Shown: piece after piece, positions 53,594-63,113 of the stretch
Numbering within the stretch: the first letter of the stretch is position 1
How the letters are laid out: each line of letters starts with the position of its first letter
Source of the DNA: Alistipes dispar
GTDB lineage: Bacteria; Bacteroidota; Bacteroidia; Bacteroidales; Rikenellaceae
NCBI RefSeq assembly: GCF_006542685.1
Contig: NZ_AP019736.1
Span: 372,001 to 436,000, forward strand
Length of the DNA stretch: 64,000 nt
Direction: 5' to 3'
Program-made: the position numbers and the translations under genes
Notes under the pieces: model-generated
What the model was told of the DNA's origin: nothing
Databases searched by the model: none
Seen by the model: only the letters and a program-made list of their open reading frames with translations

Positions 53594-53683
53594 AGTCCGG
53601 CAGACTGTTGTCCGTGCCGCTCGCAGGCTCGCACCATCCCTTTTGTAGTAAACGTTTTACGACCATTTTAACAACTTTCGTTT

Positions 53684-54133
53684 ATGACACACGAAAAAGA
53701 TATTTCTGCACAGGAGCAGGAGCAAGAGAAGCACGTTATAAGGCGTGACAGGGTGGTTGTCACCAAGGTCACGGAACAGGAGCTTTCGCAAATCAAGAGC
53801 ACCGCCGAGCAATGCGGCATGACACGCAGTGATTTCATCCGGGCAAGGGTACTCGGCTACAAGCCACGGCAAAGGCTTTCCGACAGGGAACTGGACGGTT
53901 TGCGTCAGCTTGCGGCCTGCCGCACGGACATGGTGAACTTCGCCAACGCCCTGCACGGACTGAGCGACAACGAGAAAATACGCCTGTTCCGGCACGAAGA
54001 GACCATGCTCGAATGGTACGAGAAAGTGGCCCATGTTACAAACCGTGTCGCCGACTTCTTGCAGTCCGCGCAGACGGCGAACAGCTATCCGGCAGGAACA
54101 ACAAACCAAGAAGCTAAGGAGGACGGCGCATGA
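53684..54133 (+). CDS. relaxosome accessory mobilization protein
   Basis: A 149-aa protein with a ribbon-helix-helix-like N-terminus (RDRVVVTKVTEQELSQIKST, CGMTRSDFIRARVLGYKPRQ) of the MobA/MobC relaxosome type, which binds oriT next to the nick site. The 3' end overlaps the relaxase start by 4 bp. Confidence 0.8.
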   Translation: MTHEKDISAQEQEQEKHVIRRDRVVVTKVTEQELSQIKSTAEQCGMTRSDFIRARVLGYKPRQRLSDRELDGLRQLAACRTDMVNFANALHGLSDNEKIRLFRHEETMLEWYEKVAHVTNRVADFLQSAQTANSYPAGTTNQEAKEDGA

Positions 54134-55401
54134 TAGCCAACGCAAAAGCGGTAGCCCACGGCATAAGGGCGATGCTCTATGTATCGGGCGAATCGAGGAA
54201 CAAGAAACATCCCGAAAAGATAACGCGCATCTGCGACAACTTCATGCCGCAGGGCATGGACGCTACGGGTATCTGGACGGAAATGAAGTTCGCAACCATG
54301 AACCACCCCAACATCAAGAACAATGTCATCCGCATGGAGATAAGTCCGGCGATGGAACATACCGAGAACTTTACGTTGGACGACTGGCGGCAACTGTGGT
54401 ACGACTTTGCGGCGGCTTTCGACGAGCAGGTAATCCGTGACAAGGACGGCAAAGTTGTTTCTCCACGCACCAACGTATCGGGCAGCAAGTCCTCCGTCTG
54501 GCTGCACGAGGAATCCAAGAGCGGCATACCGCACCTCCATGCCATCGTCTGCCGTGTGGACGAGGACGGGAACATCAACAACGACCATGCCATCCACCTC
54601 CGGGCGCAACGGGCGGCTGAAAAGGTTGCAAGGCAAAGGGGCTGGACTACCGCCATGCACATACACGAAACCAACATTCCACAGGTCAGTGCCGACTGCA
54701 TGAAAGCCTTGCGCGAACTTGACAGATGGTCATGGGACGGTTATAAGGAACGGCTTGCTGACAAAGGCTACGAACTGCATCTGCGCAAGGACAAGAAGGA
54801 CATGATACGCGGCTATGTGCTTTGCAAGGGCAACACAAGGTTCAAGGCATCGGAACTCGGAAAGGGGCGCAACCTGACCGCATCACGCATCAGGCAGACA
54901 TGGGAGAAACTGCATCCCGAACAGGATAAACAGAAAACCAAACAAGCAAGCCCGACACCGAAACCGACCGCCACAGCAACACCGAAGCCATCCGTTCCTA
55001 ATGAAGCCCGACAAAAGCCACAGCCATTGGTACTGCGAAACAACTCGGTTTACGAGGACTACACGGACTATAAGCCGAACCGCCAGCCCACGGAGTTTGA
55101 ACATGACGGAAAAACCTACAAACGCTATCTGCCCGACAAGGTGCTTGACTTCTTCAACAACGAGTTCGACTACCAAGAACTTACCAACTGGCAGGACTTG
55201 CAGAACTTGGCGATGGCTTACTTCACCCTTATAGCGTCACCCTACGAGATGACATCCGGCGGCGGTGGAGGCGGCTCGCAGTCCGACCTCAAATGGGGAC
55301 GCGACCCGGAGGAGGACGAGATAGAGTTTGCCCGCCGTTGTGCGCGTGAGGCTTCGCATAGGCTCGGCACACAGAAGAAATCAGGAATGAAACGCAAATG
55401 A
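54130..55401 (+). CDS. relaxase/mobilization nuclease
   Basis: A 423-aa relaxase. The N-terminal 270 residues are the nuclease domain with the metal-binding His pair in GIPHLHAIVCRVDEDG and likely nucleophile Tyr in RAMLYVSGESR. The C-terminal half is Pro/Lys/Thr-rich and disordered, ending in a Gly-rich stretch. It nicks oriT and pilots the strand, using the transfer machinery of a co-resident element because none is encoded here. Confidence 0.9.
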   Translation: MIANAKAVAHGIRAMLYVSGESRNKKHPEKITRICDNFMPQGMDATGIWTEMKFATMNHPNIKNNVIRMEISPAMEHTENFTLDDWRQLWYDFAAAFDEQVIRDKDGKVVSPRTNVSGSKSSVWLHEESKSGIPHLHAIVCRVDEDGNINNDHAIHLRAQRAAEKVARQRGWTTAMHIHETNIPQVSADCMKALRELDRWSWDGYKERLADKGYELHLRKDKKDMIRGYVLCKGNTRFKASELGKGRNLTASRIRQTWEKLHPEQDKQKTKQASPTPKPTATATPKPSVPNEARQKPQPLVLRNNSVYEDYTDYKPNRQPTEFEHDGKTYKRYLPDKVLDFFNNEFDYQELTNWQDLQNLAMAYFTLIASPYEMTSGGGGGGSQSDLKWGRDPEEDEIEFARRCAREASHRLGTQKKSGMKRK

Positions 55402-55425
55402 CAAACCCAATAAACAACAGAGGAT

Positions 55426-55959
55426 ATGAAACAACCCGATACCGCCGCCCTGCGTGAGCGGCTTGCCAATTATACACCCGAAGAGGAGTTGAAACAGGAT
55501 ATGCAGGAGCTTGACGGACTGCTTCAAGAAGTCAACTGTCAAATAGTTGGACTTCGCAATCTGCTGAATGAAATCCAAGCCTTGAAAGAAGAACTGCACG
55601 GCATACACGGCAGCCTAAAGCACACCGTCCAACGGGAGCGGGCGGCTTTCAAGGCTCTGGAAGCAGCCAAGGAAAGTGCCGACAACATAGTGGACGGCAT
55701 CAGCAACGCCATTGTCAAAGTGGAAAAGAATACCGTCATCCATGCTAAGGTTGATGACCGTGAACTGGCAAAGGTAAACCAATGTTCTGCCGACCACATC
55801 AAGGCAGAGAAAAAACTTTTGGAGGAACATAGTAAAAAGTTAGCCAAACACCTTCAAAAGAATGAAGGTATTTGGCTATCAAGTTTTTGGACGAAAATTA
55901 TGATGTCCTTTTTTATATTTTACACTATTCTACTTCTTATTTACGCTTACATAAAATAA
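55426..55959 (+). CDS. coiled-coil membrane-anchored mobilization protein
   Basis: A 177-aa protein: an N-terminal acidic coiled coil (ELKQDMQELDGLLQEVNCQI), a middle helical region and one C-terminal transmembrane helix (FWTKIMMSFFIFYTILLLIY). It lies 24 bp after the relaxase gene, the position of the third mob gene in Bacteroides mobilizable elements, so it may anchor the relaxosome to the membrane. Confidence 0.7.
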   Translation: MKQPDTAALRERLANYTPEEELKQDMQELDGLLQEVNCQIVGLRNLLNEIQALKEELHGIHGSLKHTVQRERAAFKALEAAKESADNIVDGISNAIVKVEKNTVIHAKVDDRELAKVNQCSADHIKAEKKLLEEHSKKLAKHLQKNEGIWLSSFWTKIMMSFFIFYTILLLIYAYIK

Positions 55960-56058
55960 AGTCCAAAGTATATATTGGATATTGTAAAATCCCTAAAAAT
56001 AGGTATTGCCGGATAAATTTAAGCCCCGCACATTTGCAGAAACAAAATCAGAAACATT

Positions 56059-56070
56059 GTTCATTATAAA
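56059..56070 (+). promoter_or_regulatory. possible TetR-family operator upstream of the tetR gene
   Basis: GTTCATTATAAA, which matches the 12-bp sequence GTTCACTATTAA at 56787 in 10 of 12 positions. It ends at the first base of the start codon. Only two copies are seen, so support is limited. Confidence 0.35.
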
Positions 56071-56681
56071 TGCAAGTGCTGAAAGAGGACATACGGGGTC
56101 GGATATTGACGATTGCCAGGCAGCAATTCGAGAAGAAAGGCTATTCCAAGACTTCCATGCGCGAAATAGCGGAATTGTCGAGTGTTGGTGTTGGGAATAT
56201 CTATAACTACTTCACAAGCAAAGATGAATTATTCCGTGAAGTGGTCCGTCCTGTTTTGTGCGCTTTGGAAGCCATGCTGCAAGAACACCACGGCATACGG
56301 GGCGAAGATATTATGATGATGCGGTCGGAAAAATACCTGAAATCCTGCATTGACGAATATGTTTCGCTTATAGACAAACACCGTTCGCTAATGGAAATAC
56401 TGTTGTTCCGTGCGCAAGGTTCTTCATTGGAACGCTTCCGTGAGAATTATACCGACCGTTCCACGGAATTGGTTAAGGCGTGGTTCGCGTCCATGCAGCG
56501 GAAACATCCCGAAATCAATACGGCTGTGTCCGATTTTATCATTCATTTGCATACGGTATGGATGTTCACGATGTTCGAGGAGCTATTGATGCATTCCGTA
56601 CCCCGGCAAGAGATGGAGGCTATTTTGCACGATTATATCCTGTTTGAAATCCAAGGTTGGAGGGCTATTATCAAGATATGA
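56070..56681 (+). CDS. TetR/AcrR-family regulator
   Basis: A 203-aa repressor-type protein. The HTH is near the N-terminus (ILTIARQQFEKKGYSKTSMR, VGNIYNYFTSKDELFREVV), and the rest is the helical ligand-binding domain. It is followed by a strong terminator, and a shared GTTCAyTATwAA sequence occurs upstream of it and of the next operon, so it probably represses both. Cargo of the mobilizable element. Confidence 0.9.
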   Translation: MQVLKEDIRGRILTIARQQFEKKGYSKTSMREIAELSSVGVGNIYNYFTSKDELFREVVRPVLCALEAMLQEHHGIRGEDIMMMRSEKYLKSCIDEYVSLIDKHRSLMEILLFRAQGSSLERFRENYTDRSTELVKAWFASMQRKHPEINTAVSDFIIHLHTVWMFTMFEELLMHSVPRQEMEAILHDYILFEIQGWRAIIKI

Positions 56682-56732
56682 GATACAGACAACGTACATA
56701 CGAACATTCAACCGCATCAGAACGGTTGGCAA

Positions 56733-56767
56733 GGAGGAAATCTTCACGGAGGTTTCCTCCTTTTTTT
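56733..56767 (+). terminator. terminator of the tetR gene
   Basis: GGAGGAAA (56733-56740) pairs with TTTCCTCC (56753-56760), followed by seven T. It separates the regulator from the transporter operon. Confidence 0.8.
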
Positions 56768-56786
56768 ATGAACAATTCTGAATATC

Positions 56787-56798
56787 GTTCACTATTAA
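56787..56798 (+). promoter_or_regulatory. possible TetR-family operator of the transporter operon
   Basis: GTTCACTATTAA, 12 bp upstream of the methyltransferase start, resembling the sequence at 56059. An outer dyad, TGAAC/GTTCA (56769-56791), overlaps it. Confidence 0.35.
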
Positions 56799-56810
56799 AT
56801 ATCCCAAAAT

Positions 56811-57632
56811 ATGAAACAGAAATACGAGTTTAAGAGCATTGTAGCGGAAACATTGCTTATTCCGCTATACATGAGAGCCAAAGAAAGCCGCCGTGCCGAT
56901 CCCATTCTGTGCGACAAGGCGGCGGAACAACTGGTTGACAGTTTGGAATACGATTATTCCCAGTTCGACGGGGCAAAGTTGAGCGAAGTGGGATGCGTGG
57001 TGCGTGGATGGTATTTTGACTGCGCTGTGCGCCGATTTATTAAAGCACATTCGCATCCGGTCGTGGTCAATGTAGGATGTGGACTGGATACCCGTTTCCA
57101 GCGTATCGGAAGTCAGAAAGCAGTCTTTTATGATTTGGATTTGCCTGAGGTCATTGCTCTACGCCGGGAATTGATACCCGAACAGCCGGACAATGTCTAT
57201 ATTGAAGCGTCTTTGTTGGAGACCGACTGGATGGATGACCTGCGCCGGAAGCACCCCGAAGCAGAATTTATCTTCATCGTGGAGGGGGTACTGATGTACT
57301 TCTACGAGAAGCAAGTAAAATCCTTCCTGCATCACGTGGCAAACCGTTTCGGGGGAGGTGAATTGTGGTTTGACGTGTGCGGCACGATAATGAGCCGACA
57401 TGGTGTGAAGCCCGATTCGCTCCGCAAACACGAGGCTCAAATCCGTTCCGGCATAAGCAACGGGTATGTGGTGGAACAATGGGAACCGTCTTTAAAGCTC
57501 ATTGAACAGGCTAACTACATGAAGTTCTTCCGTTCGCGCTGGGGATTCTTCTTCGGGCAGATATTGGGGCGCATGCCTTGGCTCTGCTACAAATTCAGTT
57601 CATTGCTCGGATATAAAATCACATCAAAATAG
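56811..57632 (+). CDS. SAM-dependent methyltransferase, LCM/O-methyltransferase family
   Basis: A 273-aa methyltransferase of the leucine carboxyl methyltransferase-like group. It has VVNVGCGLDTRFQRI (SAM-binding motif I), FYDLDLPEVI (motif II) and FIFIVEGVLMYF. These enzymes methylate carboxyl or hydroxyl groups of small molecules. It is first of a four-gene operon with two ABC exporters and a second methyltransferase. Confidence 0.85.
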   Translation: MKQKYEFKSIVAETLLIPLYMRAKESRRADPILCDKAAEQLVDSLEYDYSQFDGAKLSEVGCVVRGWYFDCAVRRFIKAHSHPVVVNVGCGLDTRFQRIGSQKAVFYDLDLPEVIALRRELIPEQPDNVYIEASLLETDWMDDLRRKHPEAEFIFIVEGVLMYFYEKQVKSFLHHVANRFGGGELWFDVCGTIMSRHGVKPDSLRKHEAQIRSGISNGYVVEQWEPSLKLIEQANYMKFFRSRWGFFFGQILGRMPWLCYKFSSLLGYKITSK

Positions 57633-57642
57633 CGTAATAACA

Positions 57643-59445
57643 ATGGAAAAATCAAAAAAGAAAAAAGGTTTGTCCCGTCTGTTCGAGATAGCGGGACAAA
57701 GGAAAGGTCTGCTTATATTAGCAGGTCTGCTGTCGGCTGGCAGCGCGGTGTGTATGCTTGTGCCTTATTGGGCAGTTTATGAAATTTTGAAAGAGTTGCT
57801 GTCGAATGGCTCCAATCTTTCCGCTTTGGACGGAACGGACATGATGCGTTGGGGATGGATTGCATTTGGAGGGCTTGTTGGCGGATTGGTATTGCTGTAT
57901 GCAGCCCTGATGTCCTCACATGTGGCTGCGTTTCGTATCTTGTATGGGTTGCGTGTCCGTTTGTCCGAACACATCGGCAAACTCCCGTTAGGGTATCTGA
58001 ACAATACATCCACCGGAGCCATCAAGAAAACAATGGACCAGAATATCGAGAAAATAGAGGGCTTCATCGCCCATACCATTCCGGATTTGGTCAATGTAAT
58101 GGCAACGGTAGTGGTAATGCTGGTCATCCTTTTCTCGCTGGATGTGTGGCTGACAGTCGTGTGCCTGGCCGTTGTGGTGCTTAGCTTATTCCTGCAATTT
58201 TCCAATTTCATGGGGAAACGGGCAAGGGAGTTTATGGCAATCTATTACGATGCACAGGAAAAAATGAGCGCATCCGCCGTGCAATATGTGCGGGGAATGC
58301 CTGTAGTTAAGATTTTCGGGCAGAGCGTCCGTTCGTTCCGTCAGTTCAATGCCGAGATTCAGGCGTACAAGACATTCGCCTTGAAATGTTGTGACACCTA
58401 CCAGAACGGGATGATAGCATTTACCGTCCTGCTCAATTCTATGGTGACGTTCATCTTGCCGATGGGTATCTTGTTGTTGCAAGCCAGTCCGCAATCACTC
58501 TCATTGGCTGTGGTGTGGCTGTTTTTTATCATCATGGGGCCGGGTATGGCTTCTCCCGTTTATAAACTGACATTCTTGGGAGGTAATACGCGCGACATCG
58601 ATGAAGGTGTAAACCGTATCGACCGCATACTTGAAAAGAAACCTGTGCCGGAGCCGGAACATCCGCAAGTGCCTGCCGCCTACGATGTGGAATTTCGCCA
58701 TGTGTCATTCTCCTACGAGAACACAGAACAGGGAACACGGACGGAAGCCCTGCGTGATGTCAGCTTCATTGCACCACAAGGAAAGATAACTGCCCTTGTC
58801 GGTCCGTCAGGAAGCGGCAAATCAACGGTTGCCAACCTGATACCTCGGTTCTGGGATGTGGAGCAAGGGAAAATATGTATAGGCGGTGCAGATATACGCC
58901 AAATACCTACCGCAAAACTGATGGATATGGTTTCATTCGTCTTTCAAGACACTTTCCTTTTTTACGACACCCTTTATGAGAACATCGCCGTAGGCTCTCC
59001 TGATGCCACGAAAGAAAAGGTGATAGCCGCTGCGAAAGCTGCCCAATGCCACGATTTCATAGAGCGTTTGCCGCAAGGCTACGAAACAAGGATAGGCGAT
59101 AAAGGTGTATTCCTGTCCGGCGGTGAAGCCCAACGGATATGTGTAGCTCGTGCCATATTGAAGAATGCTCCGATACTGGTGTTGGACGAAGCCACTGCCT
59201 TCGCTGACCCTGAAAACGAGCATAAAATGCAGATGGCTTTGCAGTCACTGATAAAGGATAAAACGGTCATTGTGATTGCCCATCGCCTTTCTTCCATCAT
59301 CTCCGCACATCAGATTGTCGTCATGAAAGAAGGACGCATTGTGCAATGCGGAAAGCATGAACAGCTGTCCGTGACGGAGGGTGTATATAAAAATATGTGG
59401 GATGCCTATACGAGCGCATACCATTGGACATTGAACAAAAACTAA
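57643..59445 (+). CDS. ABC exporter-type protein 1 (fused membrane and ATPase)
   Basis: A 600-aa type IV ABC half-transporter. Six membrane helices are followed by an ATPase domain with Walker A GPSGSGKST, signature LSGGEAQR and Walker B ILVLDEATAFADPENE, so ATP hydrolysis should work. The ATAFADPENE D-loop is typical of the YbtP/YbtQ siderophore-transporter group, which can import despite an exporter fold. It probably pairs with the ABC protein at 60082. Confidence 0.9.
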   Translation: MEKSKKKKGLSRLFEIAGQRKGLLILAGLLSAGSAVCMLVPYWAVYEILKELLSNGSNLSALDGTDMMRWGWIAFGGLVGGLVLLYAALMSSHVAAFRILYGLRVRLSEHIGKLPLGYLNNTSTGAIKKTMDQNIEKIEGFIAHTIPDLVNVMATVVVMLVILFSLDVWLTVVCLAVVVLSLFLQFSNFMGKRAREFMAIYYDAQEKMSASAVQYVRGMPVVKIFGQSVRSFRQFNAEIQAYKTFALKCCDTYQNGMIAFTVLLNSMVTFILPMGILLLQASPQSLSLAVVWLFFIIMGPGMASPVYKLTFLGGNTRDIDEGVNRIDRILEKKPVPEPEHPQVPAAYDVEFRHVSFSYENTEQGTRTEALRDVSFIAPQGKITALVGPSGSGKSTVANLIPRFWDVEQGKICIGGADIRQIPTAKLMDMVSFVFQDTFLFYDTLYENIAVGSPDATKEKVIAAAKAAQCHDFIERLPQGYETRIGDKGVFLSGGEAQRICVARAILKNAPILVLDEATAFADPENEHKMQMALQSLIKDKTVIVIAHRLSSIISAHQIVVMKEGRIVQCGKHEQLSVTEGVYKNMWDAYTSAYHWTLNKN

Positions 59446-59452
59446 AAGCAAT

Positions 59453-60073
59453 ATGAGAAAGAAGAATTTCTTAAACAAGGTCTTGCAAAACACAAGTTGT
59501 CCGCAAGGATTTTGGGGACGGATGATTTTGCGAGGAATGAATTGTTTTCATGCATCTTTAGCTAATCGTGGCATGAAGCAAGTGGAATGGCAGCCGAATT
59601 GGAATGTTCTTGATATAGGCTGTGGCGGTGGTGCGAATTTGAAACGTTTATTGAATTTATGTCCGAAAGGAAATATCTACGGCATAGACCTGTCAGAAGA
59701 AAGTGTTTCATTCGCCCAAAAGTACAACGAAAAAGACTTGAATAAAAGATGTTTCATACAACAAGGGAATGTTTGTTCATTACCTTATGAGGATGGATTC
59801 TTTAATGCTATCACGGCTTTTGAAACGGTCTATTTCTGGTCGCCTGTAAACATAGCGTTGTCTGAAGTGGTGCGTGTTCTCCGAGAAGGAGGTTGTTTCC
59901 TTATTAGTCTGGAAGCGAGCGACCCCGAGCAGGGAAAGATGTGGACGGAACGGATAGACGGTATGGTTGTCTATACTCCGGCAGAATTGGAAGAGCGGTT
60001 GCATGAAGCCGGATTTTCATCCATCAGAACAATCCGTAAAAAGGAAGAAATACATATTATAGCATATAAATAA
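59453..60073 (+). CDS. class I SAM-dependent methyltransferase
   Basis: A 206-aa methyltransferase: VLDIGCGGGANLKRLL (motif I), YGIDLSEESVSFAQ (motif II), then LPYEDGFFNAITAFETVYFW and EVVRVLREGGCFLI. It lies 7 bp after the first ABC gene and 8 bp before the second, suggesting that the product modifies the same substrate. Confidence 0.9.
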   Translation: MRKKNFLNKVLQNTSCPQGFWGRMILRGMNCFHASLANRGMKQVEWQPNWNVLDIGCGGGANLKRLLNLCPKGNIYGIDLSEESVSFAQKYNEKDLNKRCFIQQGNVCSLPYEDGFFNAITAFETVYFWSPVNIALSEVVRVLREGGCFLISLEASDPEQGKMWTERIDGMVVYTPAELEERLHEAGFSSIRTIRKKEEIHIIAYK

Positions 60074-60081
60074 AATAAGAT

Positions 60082-61812
60082 ATGAATGCAATAAAGAATA
60101 TTACAATAGGTCACACGGAAAGACTTTACAAGCCGGTGGGTTACACCATGCTTGCCAACTTAGTGAATATAGTACCGTTTTGTCTTTCTATAGAAGCGAT
60201 ACGTATCATTTTCAGTGCATTTGACGGGAGCGGACAGCCGCTTGACACGACCCGCCTGTGGTGGATATTCGGCATTATGGCTGTTTATATGCTGGTCATG
60301 GCTTTGGCAGAACGGGCATCCTACCGAGCCAATTTTAGAGGAGCATACGAAATGAGTGCTTCCGGGCGTTTGTCGCTGGCGGAGCACTTGCGGAAACTAT
60401 CGTTGGGCTTTTTGTCGAAACGTGATCCGGGTGATTTGTCGTCTATGCTTGTTACGGACTTCATGATGGCAGAAACCGGAATTTCGCACCACCTGCCCCA
60501 ACTTATGGGTGCCATAGTCATGCCTGTACTGGCTTTTGCTTCGCTTGTATGGATAGATTGGAGGATGGCGGTCAGTATGTTTGCCGCCTTGCCGCTTGCC
60601 TTGCTCGTTCTGTGGGCAAGCACAAAGGCACAGCGGAAGTTAAGCGGCAGGCAAATTCAAGCAAAAATAAATGCTGGAAATCGGTTGGAAGAATACTTAC
60701 AGGGTATTCGTGTAATGAAAGCGTACAATCTGATAGGTGACCGCTTTGTTAGGTTGCGCGATGCTTTTGCGGAACTTCGCCGTGCTTGCATCCGTCAGGA
60801 AGCCTTGTTAGGCCCATTCGTCTTGTTGAGCATCACTTTAGTACGTGCCGGGCTGACAATGATGGTGCTATGTGGAACTTACCTTCTGTTGGGAGGGCAA
60901 CTTTCAATCCTTGTATTCGTGCTGTTCCTTGTAGTCGGTTCTCGTGTGTTCGACCCGCTGACTTCCGCACTGACAAACTTTACCGAGTTCCGCTATTTTT
61001 CCATTGCCGGTGGACGCATCCTTTCCTTGATGAACGAGCCGGAGATGAAAGGAGAACGGCAATCCCCGGCAGCAGGCGATATCCGGTTTGAACACGTATC
61101 GTTTGCCTATCAAGACAAGGAAGTGTTGCATGATATAAACATTACGCTCCCGAAAAACTCCTTGACGGCTCTTGTCGGACCTTCGGGAAGCGGGAAAAGC
61201 ACGGTGATGAAACTTTGCGCCCGTTTCTACGACCCGCAACAGGGACGCATTTTCTTTGGTGGTGTACCGATGGACGAGATAGCTCCCGAAAGTCTGATGA
61301 GCCACATTTCTATGGTGTTCCAGGATGTCTATCTGTTTCAAGACACCATACGCAACAACATCCGTTTCGGCAAGACGAATGCGACGGACGAGGAAATCAT
61401 TGCCGCCGCCAAGAAAGCCTGTTGCCACGACTTCATCATGCACTTGCCGCAAGGCTACGACACGATGGTTGGCGAAGGAGGCTGTACATTGTCCGGAGGC
61501 GAGAAACAACGCATATCCATTGCCCGTGCCATGCTGAAAGACGCACAAGTCATCCTGCTGGATGAAGCTACCGCCTCGCTCGACCCTGAAAACGAAGTGG
61601 AGGTACAACGAGCCATCGACTCGTTGATTAAAGGACGTACCGTCATTGCCATTGCCCACAGGCTCAAAACAATCAAGGATGCCGACCGGATAATCGTTTT
61701 GGATAACGGACGGATAGAGGAAGAAGGCACACACGATGGGCTTGTCAAAAAGGACGGACTTTATGCTCATTTGTGGAATATACAGGAAAGTATTTCCGGG
61801 TGGAAACTGTAA
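60082..61812 (+). CDS. ABC exporter-type protein 2 (fused membrane and ATPase)
   Basis: A 576-aa half-transporter. The membrane domain contains RILSLMNEPEMKGER at its end; the ATPase has Walker A GPSGSGKST, signature LSGGEKQR and Walker B VILLDEATASLDPENE. It is the partner of the protein at 57643 in a likely heterodimer. Whether the pair exports a toxic compound or imports a methylated siderophore cannot be decided from sequence. Confidence 0.9.
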   Translation: MNAIKNITIGHTERLYKPVGYTMLANLVNIVPFCLSIEAIRIIFSAFDGSGQPLDTTRLWWIFGIMAVYMLVMALAERASYRANFRGAYEMSASGRLSLAEHLRKLSLGFLSKRDPGDLSSMLVTDFMMAETGISHHLPQLMGAIVMPVLAFASLVWIDWRMAVSMFAALPLALLVLWASTKAQRKLSGRQIQAKINAGNRLEEYLQGIRVMKAYNLIGDRFVRLRDAFAELRRACIRQEALLGPFVLLSITLVRAGLTMMVLCGTYLLLGGQLSILVFVLFLVVGSRVFDPLTSALTNFTEFRYFSIAGGRILSLMNEPEMKGERQSPAAGDIRFEHVSFAYQDKEVLHDINITLPKNSLTALVGPSGSGKSTVMKLCARFYDPQQGRIFFGGVPMDEIAPESLMSHISMVFQDVYLFQDTIRNNIRFGKTNATDEEIIAAAKKACCHDFIMHLPQGYDTMVGEGGCTLSGGEKQRISIARAMLKDAQVILLDEATASLDPENEVEVQRAIDSLIKGRTVIAIAHRLKTIKDADRIIVLDNGRIEEEGTHDGLVKKDGLYAHLWNIQESISGWKL

Positions 61813-61819
61813 TTGTAAA

Positions 61820-61867
61820 ATGGACTGAAAATGGAATTAATGTTTTAATACTTCCTTTTCAGTCCAT
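61820..61867. terminator. terminator of the transporter operon
   Basis: ATGGACTGAAAA (61820-61831) is perfectly complementary to TTTTCAGTCCAT (61856-61867). It begins 8 bp after the stop codon of the last transporter gene. Confidence 0.7.
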
Positions 61868-62538
61868 CTTATATGTGAATGATTTACTCCTTTAATTGAC
61901 ATAATAGGAATTTTTCCAAACTTGTTTTATCTGGCAACTGAAGCATGTAAGTAGAAACAAACAGTTGGTTACTCATTCCGGCTATGGCAAACACTACCTG
62001 TTTATATGAAATAATAGATACATTGTTGACATATTGCGATAGATTTTCTAATTAACAAGATTCTGGTAAAAAATCGTATAGGTAATTAGTTGGAACCATA
62101 TATTGCCAAGTTGTTACTATTCTGTTATTCAATTAGGTATTTGCCGTATTATATATCTGATAATAAAATATATTAAGTCACATACCTATCTTGAAGGGAA
62201 AAGAAAAGGTGGAAACTGGTCTACGACCATACCTTGCCTTTCCATTTTCCCTCATCTTGCTCCGACAACATCTTGTGGAATGCCATTTTGTACCTATCCA
62301 TTCCTTTGTTGCACCTTGAGTGGACAGCATTCGTCCGGTAATTTAACAGCGAATAGATTTGGTGCTATTTTGTTACCTACAACTCTCAAAAATGCATTTA
62401 TATTATTGATGACTAATGATATATAATTACTAACTGATATAATAGCCTATTATCCGGGCTTCCCGTTATTCTATCCGGTTCAGCCTGCGGACTTTTCCTG
62501 AATCGTCCACAGACGGGCATAAAGCCCCTACTGCTGCA
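61868..62538. other. AT-rich stretch without a gene
   Basis: No frame longer than about 107 codons and none with a recognisable motif. Probably part of the element's right end. Confidence 0.5.
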
Positions 62539-62596
62539 TAAGTATACGTAGAAATACATATTGCGCACATACAAAACGTATTTCTATGTATACTTA
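62539..62596. repeat. 19-bp inverted repeat
   Basis: TAAGTATACGTAGAAATAC (62539-62557) and its near-complement (62578-62596, one mismatch) are separated by 20 bp. A TATATTTG element follows at about 62609. It could be an integrase or regulator binding site at the end of the element. Confidence 0.6.
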
Positions 62597-62692
62597 CGGA
62601 ATTTCGGCTATATTTGCAGTCGGAACAAGACGAATAGAGCTTGTATTTCAGCGTTTTGAAATCCGTCCGAAACTGCCTTTACTACTCGGAAC

Positions 62693-62764
62693 AGAGTAAC
62701 GGGATAGTAACAGTTGTCTTTTCGATGGCTTCGATTTGGCTACGACAGCGCAGTCCGTTACTCT
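62693..62764. repeat. 10-bp inverted repeat around a 52-bp loop
   Basis: AGAGTAACGG (62693-62702) pairs perfectly with CCGTTACTCT (62755-62764). The enclosed DNA has no open frame of note. Could be a structured RNA or a recombinase binding site. Confidence 0.5.
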
Positions 62765-62824
62765 CTAAACCCCTTGTTTTCAACCTTCTTGCCTCAATTC
62801 GCTCGAATTCTCGGTTTTTATTCC

Positions 62825-62832
62825 TATCTTTG
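62825..62832 (+). promoter_or_regulatory. orphan -7 element
   Basis: TATCTTTG with no convincing gene in the next 280 bp. A second such element on the opposite strand lies at 62973-62980. They may be left from a gene interrupted by the element, or drive a small RNA. Confidence 0.35.
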
Positions 62833-63113
62833 TCGCAGAAGAGTTATTTGATAGCATAAGAATATTAAGAATATAGTGTTTCTGAACACTTTCCTTTTTC
62901 TTATCCGTTAGCTTATCTCATGCGCGTCCTTCGTAATATGCTCGTAGTCAATTAAACATATACAGACTACATCAAAGATACGAAAAAAGACGATCGGGAC
63001 ACACCCCGGACGCCGGACACGCCGAAAGAAGCACGGGAAGTTTCGGTGCGGAAAGGGAGGAGTTTGCGGAAAAATTCGTAACTTCGACATTCGAAAACCG
63101 AAAATCCGCCGAA

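Noticed and set aside
53426..53671. 81-codon open frame upstream of the mobilization genes
   Set aside because: It is filled with the nested inverted repeats of the candidate oriT and has no coding character.
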